Source: Chitinophagaceae bacterium (GTDB taxonomy: Bacteria > Bacteroidota > Bacteroidia > Chitinophagales > Chitinophagaceae). From it: a DNA stretch of 64,000 bases. Where the stretch lies: assembly GCA_016719815.1 (NCBI GenBank), contig JADJYK010000014.1:89788-153787 (forward strand), written 5' to 3'. Made by a program: the position numbers and the translations under genes. The stretch's first letter is position 1, and each line of letters opens with the position of its first letter. Positions 10,033 to 20,731 of this stretch are shown piece after piece. A model generated the notes under the pieces. It ran no database searches, had not been told where the DNA came from, and saw nothing but the letters and a program-made list of their open reading frames with translations.

Positions 10033-11323
10033 ATGAGTTACATTTCAGAAATCTTTGCAAGACAAATTTTAGATTCAAGGGGTAACCCTACCGTAGAAGT
10101 AGATGTAATTACCGATGAAGGTGCGTTGGGCCGGGCCGCCGTTCCAAGCGGTGCCAGCACAGGCATTCACGAAGCGGTGGAACTGCGTGACGGTGATAAG
10201 AAAAAATACCTCGGAAGAGGAACTCTAAAAGCTGCATCTAATGTAAATAAAATCATTGCCCCGGCATTATTGGGCTACGATGTGGCCGACCAGACAGGAA
10301 TTGATGAAATGATGATTCAACTGGACGGAACTGCTAACAAAGGAAAACTGGGCGCCAATGCAATACTTGGCTGTAAGTATGGCAGTTGCCAAAGCAGCAG
10401 CTGAAGAGGCTGGCCTCCCTCTCTTCCGCTATGTTGGTGGCACAAATGCCAAAGTGATTCCCCTGCCAATGATGAACATCCTTAATGGTGGTGCTCATGC
10501 TGATAATAAGATTGATTTTCAGGAATTCATGATTCAGCCTGTTGGGGCGCCCAACTTCAGTGAAGGTCTTCGCTGGGGTGTTGAAATTTTCCATGCACTG
10601 AAATCAGTTTTAAAGAAAAAAGGATTCAGTACTAATGTAGGAGATGAAGGCGGATTTGCCCCCAATATTCAAAGTAATGAAGAAGCAATTGAAACTGTGC
10701 TCGAAGCTATTTCAGCCGCAGGATATAAACCCGGAAGCCAGATTACCATTGCCATGGATGCTGCTAACAGCGAATTATGGGATAATAAAAAGAAAAAATA
10801 TGTATTCCATAAAAGTAGTGGCAAGGTGGTGAGCAGCGATGAGCTGGTTAAATTCTGGGAAAAATGGGTAAAGCAATATCCTATCGTTTCAATTGAGGAT
10901 GGTATGGCCGAAGATGACTGGAACGGTTGGGCTGCCCTTACACAGGCACTTGGAAGCAAATGCCAATTAGTGGGTGACGACTTGTTTGTTACCAATGTGA
11001 CCCGCCTGCAACAAGGCATTGACAAAAAAATTGGTAATGCCCTGCTCGTAAAAGTAAATCAGATTGGAACTGTAACTGAAACAATTAACGCTGTATCACT
11101 GGCTCAGCACAATGGATATAACACCATTATGAGCCACCGCAGCGGCGAAACCGAGGATACAACAATTGCTGACCTTGCCGTGGCACTTAATTGCGGACAG
11201 ATTAAAACAGGTTCTGCCAGTCGTACAGATCGTATGGCTAAGTATAATCAACTGTTAAGGATTGAAGAATTGCTGGGTAGCAGTGCTGTATATCCAAAAG
11301 GAAAGATTAAATTTGGAAAATAG
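10033..11323 (+). CDS. eno: Enolase (one frameshift)
   Basis: Glycolytic enolase, converting 2-phosphoglycerate to phosphoenolpyruvate in the cytoplasm. The N-terminal part (ARQILDSRGNPTVEVDV) and the C-terminal part (MSHRSGETEDTTIADLAV, LLVKVNQIGTVTE with the catalytic Lys) are both intact. A single extra base at about 10370 breaks the frame: GGCTGTAAG should read GGCGTAAG to give ILGVSMAVAKAAAEEAG. With that repaired the protein is about 430 residues, the family norm. Because enolase is almost always essential, this break is most likely a sequence error. The gene is followed by an intrinsic terminator. Confidence 0.95.
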
Positions 11324-11337
11324 AATCCTGATACCGG

Positions 11338-11375
11338 AAGTCAGAAGTCTGATATCTTGTTCGGGCTTCTGACTT
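11338..11375 (+). terminator. Intrinsic terminator after eno
   Basis: AAGTCAGAAG (11338-11347) pairs perfectly with CTTCTGACTT (11366-11375) around an 18-base loop and leads into a T-rich stretch (TTGCTTTTT). It overlaps the region just before the next gene's ATG, so that gene may be expressed partly by read-through. Confidence 0.7.
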
Positions 11376-11387
11376 TTGCTTTTTACA

Positions 11388-11705
11388 ATGAAACTGCTAA
11401 CCCACATTCCATCCTGGCTGAAAAACAAGTACTTAATAGCCTTTTTGGCTTTTTGTGTTGTTGTGCTATTTGTTGACAAAAATGATGTGTTCACACAACT
11501 AAATCGTAAAAAAGAACTTAAAGAACTTGAAAAAAGTAAAGCTCATTTTACTACGCAAATAGCCGCAGAACGTAAAGAACTGGAAGCACTTAAAACAAAA
11601 CCTGCCACCCTCGAGAAATATGCCCGGGAAAAATACCTGATGAAAAAGGATAATGAAGAACTTTTCCTGGTACCGGAAAAGTCCGATCCTGACAATAATC
11701 AGTAA
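11388..11705 (+). CDS. FtsB/DivIC-like septum formation protein
   Basis: A 105-residue bitopic membrane protein. A short cytoplasmic N-terminus is followed by one transmembrane helix (about KYLIAFLAFCVVVLFV) and then a heptad-rich coiled coil (LNRKKELKELEKSKAHFTTQ...) with the C-terminal YAREKYLMKKDNEELF motif typical of the FtsB/DivIC family of divisome proteins. The start is ATG 11388; a TTG four codons upstream is open but unlikely. It follows eno, an arrangement also common in other phyla (eno-ftsB), which supports the call. Confidence 0.85.
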   Translation: MKLLTHIPSWLKNKYLIAFLAFCVVVLFVDKNDVFTQLNRKKELKELEKSKAHFTTQIAAERKELEALKTKPATLEKYAREKYLMKKDNEELFLVPEKSDPDNNQ

Positions 11706-11806
11706 CCAACACACAATAAGGCAACCTGAAGCCCGTTATTAATCCGGACGACTTTTAAAAACTATTACCGGACATCTAATTACTGGACAATTAATCGGTT
11801 TTGCCA

Positions 11807-12037
11807 ATGACCAATTTTACTCCTGACGACTTATTGTTGTATTTGTACAAGGAAACCTCTGACATAGAAACCGCTGCTATTGAAGCAGCTCTTGAAAAGG
11901 ACTGGACACTTCGTGAAAAACTAAATGTGCTTAAAACTGCAATGCACCGCCTTGACAAGATTACCGAATCACCCCGCACCCAATTAGTACTGAATGTACT
12001 TAACTATGCGAGGGAAAGGGCAACAGAAGAGGTTTAA
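11807..12037 (+). CDS. Small helical protein of unknown function
   Basis: A 76-residue soluble protein, almost wholly helical by composition (LLLYLYKETSDIETAAIEAALEKDW). The N-terminal pattern recalls the first helices of anti-sigma or zinc-finger anti-sigma proteins in Bacteroidota, but it lacks the Cys/His ligands. No ECF gene is adjacent. ATG 11807 is chosen over TTG 11801. It is followed by an intrinsic terminator. Function unknown. Confidence 0.6.
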   Translation: MTNFTPDDLLLYLYKETSDIETAAIEAALEKDWTLREKLNVLKTAMHRLDKITESPRTQLVLNVLNYARERATEEV

Positions 12038-12062
12038 CCATTTCATTTTCAAAAAACTTACG

Positions 12063-12094
12063 ATGCACTCATTTATTTCATGGGTGCATTTTTA
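12063..12094 (+). terminator. Intrinsic terminator
   Basis: ATGCACTC (12063-12070) pairs with GGGTGCAT (12082-12089, one G-T pair), followed by TTTTTA. It lies 25 bases after the stop of the small helical protein gene. Confidence 0.75.
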
Positions 12095-12150
12095 TTTGCC
12101 CCAGCCATTCACCTGCTTGTGCCAATCAAATTTCAAACATAACTTGCATC

Positions 12151-12789
12151 ATGACCCGCAGGCAGCGATACGAGTTTATTATTGACTACTTTCAGAAAAA
12201 TAGTCCTGAAGCAGAGACAGAACTTATTTACGACAATCCTTATCATCTCCTGGTGGCAGTAATCCTGTCTGCACAGTGTACCGATAAACGGGTGAACATA
12301 ACTACTCCTGCCATCTTTGAAAAATATCCAACAGTCGAAATACTGAGTAAAGCAACATTCGACGAACTGTTTCCTTTAATAAAAAGTATTTCTTACCCAA
12401 ACAATAAAACAAAGCATCTGATTGGGATGGCCACAAAAGTTGTTGAGGATTTCAATAGCAAAATTCCTATGACGGTGGCAGAACTTGTTCAACTACCGGG
12501 AGTAGGACGAAAAACAGCAAATGTTATTACATCTGTTATTGATCAGCAACCAAATATGGCAGTTGATACACATGTATTTAGGGTTAGCAAAAGACTCGGT
12601 CTTGTACCACAAACGGCATCTACCCCTTTAGCAGTTGAAAAAGAGCTGGTTAAGAATATTCCAACGGCTTTAATTCACAAAGCTCATCATTGGCTTATTT
12701 TGCACGGCAGATATATTTGTCTGGCCAGAAATCCAAAATGCACTAAATGCGGTCTTTCCGCAGTTTGCTGCTTCTTTAAAAAACAATAA
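12151..12789 (+). CDS. nth: Endonuclease III
   Basis: Base-excision repair DNA glycosylase/AP lyase for oxidised pyrimidines, 212 residues. It shows the N-terminal LLVAVILSAQCTDKRVN block, the helix-hairpin-helix LPGVGRKTANVI with the catalytic Lys, the catalytic Asp in VDTHVFRVSKRLGL, and a C-terminal 4Fe-4S site with the canonical C-x6-C-x2-C-x5-C spacing (CLARNPKCTKCGLSAVC). All diagnostic residues are present, so the assignment is firm. Confidence 0.96.
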   Translation: MTRRQRYEFIIDYFQKNSPEAETELIYDNPYHLLVAVILSAQCTDKRVNITTPAIFEKYPTVEILSKATFDELFPLIKSISYPNNKTKHLIGMATKVVEDFNSKIPMTVAELVQLPGVGRKTANVITSVIDQQPNMAVDTHVFRVSKRLGLVPQTASTPLAVEKELVKNIPTALIHKAHHWLILHGRYICLARNPKCTKCGLSAVCCFFKKQ

Positions 12790-12916
12790 TTTTTTCATTT
12801 ATTGAATATGTTTACCAGGAAATAAATTCTTATTTTTCCATTCCAATCCCTCTGAAACCTCTTACGACAATCCCCCTTACAAAAACCAACAACAGAAATT
12901 ACTTAATAAAAAGTTG

Positions 12917-13843
12917 ATGATGAGAAAACTATTGGTAGCTGGCATTCTCATGTGCAGTTCCCTGATTTACTTGCCAGTGAAAGCACAATACTATTTCTAC
13001 AACGACAAGTATTATGAAAATGCCGTTGTTTTTGAAGTTGGTGCGTCCGGCGGGATTATGAATTGCCTGACAGATCTGGGAGGCAACAAAGGCATTGGCA
13101 AAAAATTTATTAAAGACCTTAACTGGAAAAATACGAAACCAAGCTTTGGCGGTTATTTTCTGGCAAACTATATGGATAAAATTGCCTTACGCTTTGAAGG
13201 AACTTTTGGCGAGGTTATGGCATACGATAGTATTTTGAAAGATGTTGCAACTACTACAACAGGCCGCTACGAAAGAAACCTGAGTTTTAAAAGCAGAATT
13301 TCCGAATTTCAGCTGGCATTGGAAGTGCATCCTCTTATGTTCAGAAAATTTGATAACGAAGACCCTCCCCGGTGGTCGCCATACGGCATTGTAGGTGCCG
13401 GTTACTTTTCTTTTGATCCTAAAGCCAATCTGGACGGTATCTGGTATTCGTTGCAACCACTTCGCCTGGAAGGTCAGGGTTTTAAAGAGTACCCCGACCG
13501 TAAACCTTATAAACTAAGCCAGATAAATATTGTGGGCGGGCTTGGAGTAAGGTACCAGCTAAGTCCAATGTTCAACACCAGGTTTGAAATTGTTCACCGT
13601 ACATTATTTACAGATTACCTGGATGATGCAAGTTCTAATAGTTATATCGACCCTGCATTATTTTATAACTATCTGCCCCCTGCACAGGCAGCAATTGCGC
13701 AGCGATTATATGAAAGAAAGTCTGAAATAACTCCTGAAGAACCCTCTAAGCGAACAGACGAAAGAGGCGATCCGGAAAATAATGATTCTTATTTTACAAT
13801 TCAATTGAAAATCGGGTTTGCCCTCGGACGGCAAAAAAGATAA
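12917..13843 (+). CDS. Outer-membrane beta-barrel protein (DUF6089-like)
   Basis: About 308 residues with a signal peptide (MMRKLLVAGILMCSSLIYLPVKA). The rest has alternating aromatic/hydrophobic strands (YFLANYMDKIALRFEGTFG, YGIVGAGYFSFDP, GVRYQLSPMFNTRFEI) and ends in a terminal strand (YFTIQLKIGFALG), as expected for an outer-membrane barrel. It resembles the DUF6089 family of Bacteroidota. Starts at 12917 and 12920 are both ATG; TTG 12914 is also open. Its role is unknown; no partner gene is adjacent. Confidence 0.75.
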   Translation: MMRKLLVAGILMCSSLIYLPVKAQYYFYNDKYYENAVVFEVGASGGIMNCLTDLGGNKGIGKKFIKDLNWKNTKPSFGGYFLANYMDKIALRFEGTFGEVMAYDSILKDVATTTTGRYERNLSFKSRISEFQLALEVHPLMFRKFDNEDPPRWSPYGIVGAGYFSFDPKANLDGIWYSLQPLRLEGQGFKEYPDRKPYKLSQINIVGGLGVRYQLSPMFNTRFEIVHRTLFTDYLDDASSNSYIDPALFYNYLPPAQAAIAQRLYERKSEITPEEPSKRTDERGDPENNDSYFTIQLKIGFALGRQKR

Positions 13844-13991
13844 AATTCAATTTGACAAACAAGAGTTCTGTATAAAGAATTTTTTTTCCCTGCTTGCTCA
13901 TCACTGCTGCAGAATAATAAGATTCCGTTCCTTTTACAAAGTTTCAAATATATATCAGGCATTCTTATTCAGATTTGTATCGTAAGTAATA

Positions 13992-16900
13992 ATGAAACCA
14001 GGACTATATATAACAGCGCTGCTGCATTGTTTGGCAAGTATTCATTCGAATGCGCAAAGAGTGTCCGACTACCGCTTTATAAACTTTGGAGCAAAAGATG
14101 GTCTCCTGGAAAAGATAGTTTATTGTGCCACTCAGGATAACCGGGGCTACATGTGGTTTGGAACAGCTACCGGACTATACCGTTATGATGGGCACACCTT
14201 TAACCATTTCAGAAGTCCCTTGGACAAAGGAGGCAGTGCTATTGGCAATATTTTGCAAGGTATTATGACAGATAATGATGGAAACCTCTGGCTTGGCAGT
14301 TATACATCAATGCAATGGTATAATCCTTATAAAAATAGATACTGGCAACCCGATCCTATAAAACCTGAAAATAAAATCCTCCTCAGCAGCTATATCCTCA
14401 ATTTTTCAAAAGGAAAGTATATATGGATATCGACAAACAAAAATTTTGTTTACCGCTTTAATAAAAAAGATTCCTCTTTCCTTTCTCTTGCACCTCTTTA
14501 TCCATCCGGCGCCAGCAGCTCCAGTATTGCTACTGCTGAATATGGAGATTATTTATACGACATTCACCCGGAAGGAATTTACATTTTCTCAATTGAAGGG
14601 AAGTACATAAAAAAAGCAGGCTTTACACCGGAAGATATTTCCAATGCCTTTTTTGTTCCCGGCGAAAAAGCTCTGTATCTGTCCACCTACCTGCATGGTG
14701 TGCAAAAATTCGACATTGCATCCCACGATTATACTCACCTGTACCCGGAAAATAAACAGTTAAATAAAAACCATCTGCTTAGCATTGCAAAAGATAATGA
14801 GGGAAGTATTACGCAGGAGGTTATCCGCTTCATGTAGTACACCCCGGCAAAAAAAGAGTATCTTAATTTTTTCACCACCGAGTCAAATAATGAATACAGC
14901 CTTGCGGCTTCTAAGATTGTTAACATTTATACCGACCGGGAAAACAACCTGTGGCTGTGTGGTCATAGCGGATTAGCAGTTATTCCCTGGCAAAACAAAC
15001 AAATAATAACAATTTCTTTAAAAGATGAAACAACAGGTATTATAACCGAACCAACAGGTGTATACCATATTCCGGGTTCTCCGAATTATTTGCTTACAAA
15101 CACCACGAGCCGGGGGTTGCAGGTAGCAGACAGAAATACAGGCAAAGCAGCTACTATTGTAAACACTTCAGAGCCTAATGCATTAAAAAAGAGAATCCGG
15201 GGTATCATCATTGCGCCAGACAATAATGTATATGCATCAGACGATATTCACTTCTTTAAATACAACGATACAAATAAAACATTATTGAATTATCCGCTCA
15301 GCGACCAGCACGGAAGACCGATAACAGGCATATCCAGAAATGTAACAGACCATACCGGAAGAATTTTCATTGGGAGCGAGAACAATGGATTTTATGTCTG
15401 GGATTATAAATCAGGTAACCTATTGCACTATAATAAGCGGGATGTGATAACATCTAACCGAAGCATAAAAGATAATGTATTGCTGCCAAACATCGTTGAC
15501 AGCCAGAACAATGTTTGGTTTACCAGCACAGACGGTATTTATGAATACAGACAGAATGAAAACAAATACTACCATCACACCATCGCCGAAAATACAGGTG
15601 TACCAATGATGACTGCAGCCAACTATATTGCAGAAGACAGGTTGCACCATTTCTGGATTGCCACTACCAATAATGGCCTCTATGAATTATACTTTGAAAA
15701 AGGGGGAGCCGCCGTATGGAAGAATTATACGGTAAATTCAGGTATTGGTCTTCCTTCAGATTTTTGCATCAAGGTCAAAAGCAGCTATACTGACAGTTCG
15801 CTATGGATTAGCAATGGTTCCGGGCTATTGCGTTTCGATCCGGGACAAAAAAAAGTGATGAGCATCATTACCATGCAAAACGGCCTCACTCAGCACGGGC
15901 ATGGTTATGCATTTAATATCTTCCCCGACAATATACTTGCGCACCTGTTTTATGGAAATTTAAATATTATTGACCTGGATGCTTACCAGCAAAATATGTT
16001 TACACCTGCAGTTCAGTTTAATTCAGTAAAAGTGCTTGATAAAGAAAAGATATACGGGCTGGATACAACAAAGGCAATATTGTACACAAAATATTACGAA
16101 AACTTTATTCAGTTTGAGTTTGCTTCGCTGGCATACAATAATGGCAACCAGGGGCAATATGCCTATATACTGGAAGGAGCCGATAAAAACTGGATACACT
16201 CAGGACAAAAAAACACTGTATCGTATTCCGGTTTGCAGCCGGGTAATTATTATTTCAGAGTTAAAGCAGCAAATAATGATGGAATCTGGGGACCCGAGTC
16301 TGTTATCAAAATAATTATACAACCCCCTTTTTACACTACCTGGTGGTTTATTTCAATGACTGTTCTTTCCTTTATTTCAGCCATATACTTCTGGAACAGG
16401 CTGCGAATACAACAGGCCAGAAAAGAAGAAAAGCTTACGGCAGCATTTCAGCAGCAAATTGCTGAAACAGAAATGAAAGCCTTACGGGCACAAATGAACC
16501 CGCACTTCATTTTTAATTCGTTAAACAGTATTCAGAAATATATTTTAAAGAATGAACACTTTGAAGCCTCACAGTATCTCACTAAATTTTCCAGGCTTAT
16601 AAGGCTTATTCTGGATCAGAGCCATCAAAATACAATTACACTTGGCAGTGAACTTGATTTACTGAAACTATATGTAGAGATGGAAAGCCTTCGTTTTGAC
16701 AATAAGTTTGAATATAGCTTTGAAATAGACCCTTTCATCAGTACAGATACAGTAGAAATCCCTTCTATGCTTATTCAGCCGTACGTGGAAAATGCAATCT
16801 GGCACGGAATACTGCACAAAGAAGAAAAAGGAAAACTCACACTTCGGTTCATAAAAAAAGATGAAAATAAACTCCTTGTTACTATTGAAGACAATGGTGT

Positions 16901-17114
16901 GGGCCGGCAAAAAGCAGCCGAGTTAAAAAGTAAACAAATTTTAAAAAAGAAAAGCTATGGTATGCAAATCACAGAAAACCGAATTGCAGCAATAAACCGT
17001 ATTCAAAATATTCATGCTGCTGCACTGGTTACTGACCTGAAAGATGAAACTGGTACGGCAACGGGAACACGGGTTGATCTGAATATTCCTTTAAAGACAA
17101 TTACCCACAAATAA
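13992..17114 (+). CDS. Reg_prop/Y_Y_Y sensor histidine kinase, LytS type (two compensating indels)
   Basis: A membrane sensor of about 1040 residues. Signal peptide, then two beta-propeller halves made of reg_prop repeats (GYMWFGTATGLYRYDG, NLWLGSY), a Y_Y_Y domain (YILEGADKNWIHSG ... YYFRVKAANNDG), one transmembrane helix (about 16340-16395), a coiled linker and a His_kinase domain (QMNPHFIFNSLNSIQKYI with the phospho-accepting His, PYVENAIWHGI, IEDNGVGRQ). In the starting frame a TAG occurs at 14835-14837. The third frame reads KYYAGGYPLHVVHPGKK through 14805-14855, so one missing base near 14803 and one extra A near 14852 explain it better. It is followed 5 bases later by its LytTR response regulator. 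Ligand unknown. Confidence 0.85.
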
Positions 17115-17119
17115 CTATT

Positions 17120-17869
17120 ATGATAACGGCAATACTTGTAGACGATGAAAAAAATGCTTTAGAAGTGCTTGAGATGCAGTTAAACCACTATTGCAAAGAT
17201 GTGAACATTGTAGCAACCTGCGAAGGCGGGACGAAAGGTATTGCTGCTATTAAAAAACATGAACCCGATCTTGTATTTCTGGATATCGAAATGCCCCACA
17301 AAAACGGTTTTGACGTATTAAACGAAACAAAAGACTTAAATTATAAAGTAATCTTTACAACTGCATACGATCAGTTTGCAATAAAAGCATTTAAATTTTC
17401 AGCAGTTGATTATTTATTAAAACCGGTTGATATTACCGAGTTGCAGAAAGCAGTTGAAAAGTCGAAATCAATAAACAATGGTTCCCTTGACGAAAAATTA
17501 CAAATGTTGCTCAACCACCTGCGACCTGGCCCACAAAAGCTTACACATAAAATTGCTTTGCCGGTTGATGACGCTATGCAATTTATGGAACCCGATGATA
17601 TTATCAGGTGTGAAAGCGACAGCAACTATACCCATATCTTTTTAGCAAATGGAAAGAAAATTACAATGGCCAAAACGCTGAAAGAAGTAGAAGAAAACAT
17701 TACGGGTACTCCATTCTTCCGCATACACCAAAGCCATCTTGTCAATATGAACCACATCAGCAAGTATATAAAAGGAGATAATGCTTATGTGATAATGAAA
17801 GATGGCACACAAATTGGCATCAGCCGGAATAAGAAAGAAGCTTTCCTTGAAACATTCAGGAAGGTGTAA
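17120..17869 (+). CDS. LytTR family response regulator
   Basis: A cytoplasmic two-component regulator, 249 residues. The receiver domain has the acidic pocket (VDDE, residues 8-11), the phospho-accepting Asp in DLVFLDIEMPHKNGF and the conserved Lys in YLLKPVD. The C-terminal LytTR DNA-binding domain follows (DDIIRCESDSNYTHIFL ... FRIHQSHLVNMNHI). It lies 5 bases downstream of the sensor kinase and is clearly its partner. Its targets are unknown. Confidence 0.95.
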   Translation: MITAILVDDEKNALEVLEMQLNHYCKDVNIVATCEGGTKGIAAIKKHEPDLVFLDIEMPHKNGFDVLNETKDLNYKVIFTTAYDQFAIKAFKFSAVDYLLKPVDITELQKAVEKSKSINNGSLDEKLQMLLNHLRPGPQKLTHKIALPVDDAMQFMEPDDIIRCESDSNYTHIFLANGKKITMAKTLKEVEENITGTPFFRIHQSHLVNMNHISKYIKGDNAYVIMKDGTQIGISRNKKEAFLETFRKV

Positions 17870-17984
17870 AAACCATATCGTTAACATCCCAAAAAATTTC
17901 CACTTACTCAATAATTCCGCATTCTGCTCAATTCTATACACTTAGCATCAGATAATACCTGACTTTTAATTTCAAAAATCAGAT

Positions 17985-18641
17985 ATGAATCGTTTATTCT
18001 TCCTCGCATGTGCTGCAGTAATTATTTCCTGCAATTCAAATAAAACAAAAGAAAGCACAGAAAACAAAGAAACTTCTTCCGCCATTACCGAAACAACCAC
18101 TACCACGGCGCCGCCTGCTGAGGAAGAAATAGCAAAAGTGTCTTTTAAGGTAAACGACTCTCTTGCCCGTACGGCAAAAGGCTCCCATGCCAACAACCGT
18201 GATGAACAGATTGGCATCTACACTGAAACAACAAACTATTTATCACTCGGATTAATGGGCGATGTACCGGGCAGGCCACACAGAGGCTGGCTTAATTTCA
18301 GTATTATCGGTTTTAAGTTCGAACCGGGTGCTTATGTCATAACAAAAGATAACAATGCATCTTTTACCCGCTACGAAACAGAAAATGCCGGTGGTGCAGT
18401 GGGCTATGAGGCCAGCAGCTTAGATGTATTTAAAGGAACTGAGATGAGTTTAAACATTACTAAAATTGTTCCCGACCCGGATTCTTTTAACGGCAGGGAC
18501 TGGCTGGCCAGCGGAACATTTTCTGCTAAGATGCTGATTAAAGAAGGTAATCCCTATAAAAGAACTTCCAATGAGGGAGTAAACATAACCGAAGGAACAT
18601 TTGAAAATGTTAGGATTGCGGGAGGGCCGAAGGCAAACTAA
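17985..18641 (+). CDS. Putative lipoprotein
   Basis: 218 residues. A lipoprotein signal peptide ends at C16 (VIISC), followed by a low-complexity Thr/Glu/Lys linker (about residues 17-50) and a compact domain with several Gly- and aromatic-rich strands (GRPHRGWLNFSIIGFKFEPG). It should be anchored to a membrane facing the periplasm or the cell surface. No catalytic motif is visible and I do not recognise the family. It is transcribed on its own and ends before a strong bidirectional terminator. Confidence 0.7.
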   Translation: MNRLFFLACAAVIISCNSNKTKESTENKETSSAITETTTTTAPPAEEEIAKVSFKVNDSLARTAKGSHANNRDEQIGIYTETTNYLSLGLMGDVPGRPHRGWLNFSIIGFKFEPGAYVITKDNNASFTRYETENAGGAVGYEASSLDVFKGTEMSLNITKIVPDPDSFNGRDWLASGTFSAKMLIKEGNPYKRTSNEGVNITEGTFENVRIAGGPKAN

Positions 18642-18693
18642 CCGTATTACTAAGACCGACTTAACCCTTTTCCTCATCAACATAAGTATCAAA

Positions 18694-18720
18694 ATAAACG
18701 GGGCACAATGCCCCGTTTAT
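18694..18720. terminator. Bidirectional intrinsic terminator
   Basis: A perfect 12-base-pair stem (ATAAACGGGGCA / TGCCCCGTTTAT) with a 3-base loop, flanked by A-rich and T/A-rich sequence. It serves the convergent lipoprotein and korA genes. Confidence 0.9.
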
Positions 18721-18745
18721 TATTTATAATTTAATCCTGTAACTA

Positions 18746-20605
18746 TTAATTGGCCCTGCCCAGCATTTCTTCCAACTTCATCGCCAGCTCCGTTTTGGTA
18801 ATAGGCACACCCATCATTTTATTATATCCTTTTGCATCTATTAAAAACTCATCACGGATGATTTTGATAAGCTGCCCATTGTTAATCTCAGGAATCAGTA
18901 CCGTTTCAAAATTCTTCAGTATTTCTCCAAGATTTTTGGGGAAAGGTCTGATATAACGCAGATGTGCATGACTTACTGCATGGCCCTGCGCCTGCAGTTC
19001 CGCTACTGCCGACTTAATAGCCCCATAAGTAGAACCCCAGCCCAGCACAAGAATTTTTCCTTTCCCGGGGCCGCTGTCTAATTTTTGCAGGGGAATATAA
19101 TCAGCAATTTTATCAACCTTCGCCTGGCGCAATTTTATCATTACCTGGTGGTTTTCCGGGTCGTAGCTTACATTTCCTGTAATATCCTGTTTTTCCAGGC
19201 CTCCAATACGGTGTTCCAATCCGGGAGTGCCGGGTACCGCCCATGGCCTTGCCAGTTTTTCATCACGGGCATATGGTTTATATTTTTCTTCTCCTTCAGC
19301 CAATTCAGTTTTAAACTTAACAGGTATTGAAGCCAGTTGGTCTGACGAAGGGAAATTCCAGGGTTCTGCCCCATTGGCAATATATCCGTCAGTTAAGAAA
19401 ATAACAGGCACCATGTGCTGCAGGGAAACCCTTGCGGCTTCATACACGGCTTCAAAACAATCTGCCGGACTGTTGGCAGAAATGATAGGCATTGGAGCTT
19501 CTCCATTTCTTCCATAATATGCCTGCATCAGGTCACTTTGTTCTGTTTTAGTAGGAAGACCGGTTGAAGGGCCGCCTCGTTGTACGTTTACAATCACCAG
19601 CGGAATTTCGAGCATCATCGCCAGTCCCATTGCCTCTCCTTTTAAGGCTATGCCAGGACCACTTGATGTGGTAACGCCTAATGCACCCCCATAGCTGGCA
19701 CCAATAGCAGATGCAATACCGGCAATTTCATCTTCAGCCTGATAGGTTTTAACACCAAACTCTTTAAATGTACTTAAATCATGAAGGATATCCGAAGCCG
19801 GTGTAATTGGATATGTACCGAGAAACAAAGGCAATCCACTCTTTTGTGAAGCAGCAATTAAACCCAATGCCACGGCCTGGTTACCCATTACTGAACGGTA
19901 AGTACCGGCTTCCATTTTGGCCTTTTCAACCGTATAAGTGGTGGTAAACGTTTCGGTAGTATCGCCGTAGTTATAGCCAGCTTGTAATACCCTGATATTA
20001 CTTTCCAGGATATCCGGCTTTTTACCAAATTTCTGTTTAAAAAATTCGATAGTGGTGTTCATGTCACGGTTGTACATCCAGTACAAAAAGCCAAGAACAA
20101 ACATATTCTTTGCCCTGTCTTTCTCTTTCATGCCCAGTGCGGTCATATCTTTTAATGCCTCACGGGTCATCTTGGTCACATCTATCTTAATAACATTGTA
20201 GTTACCAAGACTTCCGTCTTCCAATGGATTTACGCCTTCCGGATATTGAGCAAGCCGGAGATTCTTGGGGTCAAAACCATCAGTATTGGCAATGATTTTA
20301 CCTCCCGGTTTCAGCGATTTCAGGTTCACTTTTAATGCGGCAGCATTCATGGCAACCAGCACATCTACAGAATCTCCTGGAGTAAATACATTATCAGATG
20401 AAAAACGTAACTGGAAACCACTTACACCCGCCACAGTACCTATCGGGGCCCGGATCTCTGCCGGATAATCGGGAAAAGTAGCCAAATCTATCCCCATCAT
20501 TGCCGTGTTATTGGTAAACTGGCTGCCGGTAAGTTGCATACCGTCTCCACTATCCCCGGCAAACTTGATAACCACATCCTGTAACACTTCTGTTTGTCTT
20601 GCCAT
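18746..20605 (-). CDS. korA: 2-oxoacid:acceptor oxidoreductase subunit alpha (KorA type, gamma-alpha fusion)
   Basis: Oxidative decarboxylation of a 2-oxoacid (most likely 2-oxoglutarate) to acyl-CoA with ferredoxin as acceptor. The N-terminal gamma domain (DVVIKFAGDSGDGMQLTG) is fused to the alpha pyrimidine-binding domain (FLGTYPITPASDIL, GASYGGALGVTTSSGPGIAL) and a C-terminal transketolase-like domain. The start is placed at the Met of MARQTEVLQDVVIKF (20605); upstream codons are open but outside the family region. No beta (TPP-binding) subunit gene lies downstream, because the next gene is convergent. korB is normally adjacent, so its absence here is unusual. Confidence 0.9.
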   Translation of the reverse strand: MARQTEVLQDVVIKFAGDSGDGMQLTGSQFTNNTAMMGIDLATFPDYPAEIRAPIGTVAGVSGFQLRFSSDNVFTPGDSVDVLVAMNAAALKVNLKSLKPGGKIIANTDGFDPKNLRLAQYPEGVNPLEDGSLGNYNVIKIDVTKMTREALKDMTALGMKEKDRAKNMFVLGFLYWMYNRDMNTTIEFFKQKFGKKPDILESNIRVLQAGYNYGDTTETFTTTYTVEKAKMEAGTYRSVMGNQAVALGLIAASQKSGLPLFLGTYPITPASDILHDLSTFKEFGVKTYQAEDEIAGIASAIGASYGGALGVTTSSGPGIALKGEAMGLAMMLEIPLVIVNVQRGGPSTGLPTKTEQSDLMQAYYGRNGEAPMPIISANSPADCFEAVYEAARVSLQHMVPVIFLTDGYIANGAEPWNFPSSDQLASIPVKFKTELAEGEEKYKPYARDEKLARPWAVPGTPGLEHRIGGLEKQDITGNVSYDPENHQVMIKLRQAKVDKIADYIPLQKLDSGPGKGKILVLGWGSTYGAIKSAVAELQAQGHAVSHAHLRYIRPFPKNLGEILKNFETVLIPEINNGQLIKIIRDEFLIDAKGYNKMMGVPITKTELAMKLEEMLGRAN

Positions 20606-20731
20606 TGTATATAAAATTGTCTGCAAATTTAACACAACTTGGCCATCTGCTGAACATTGATTTTTGTCAACTTTGGCTGATAAACGGGTTTTTTCAACCA
20701 CAATTAATATATTGCTATAATAAATAATTCT

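Noticed and set aside
14785..14976. Separate small gene within the sensor kinase disruption
   Set aside because: The reading comes from a third frame between two compensating indels; the kinase frame resumes on both sides.
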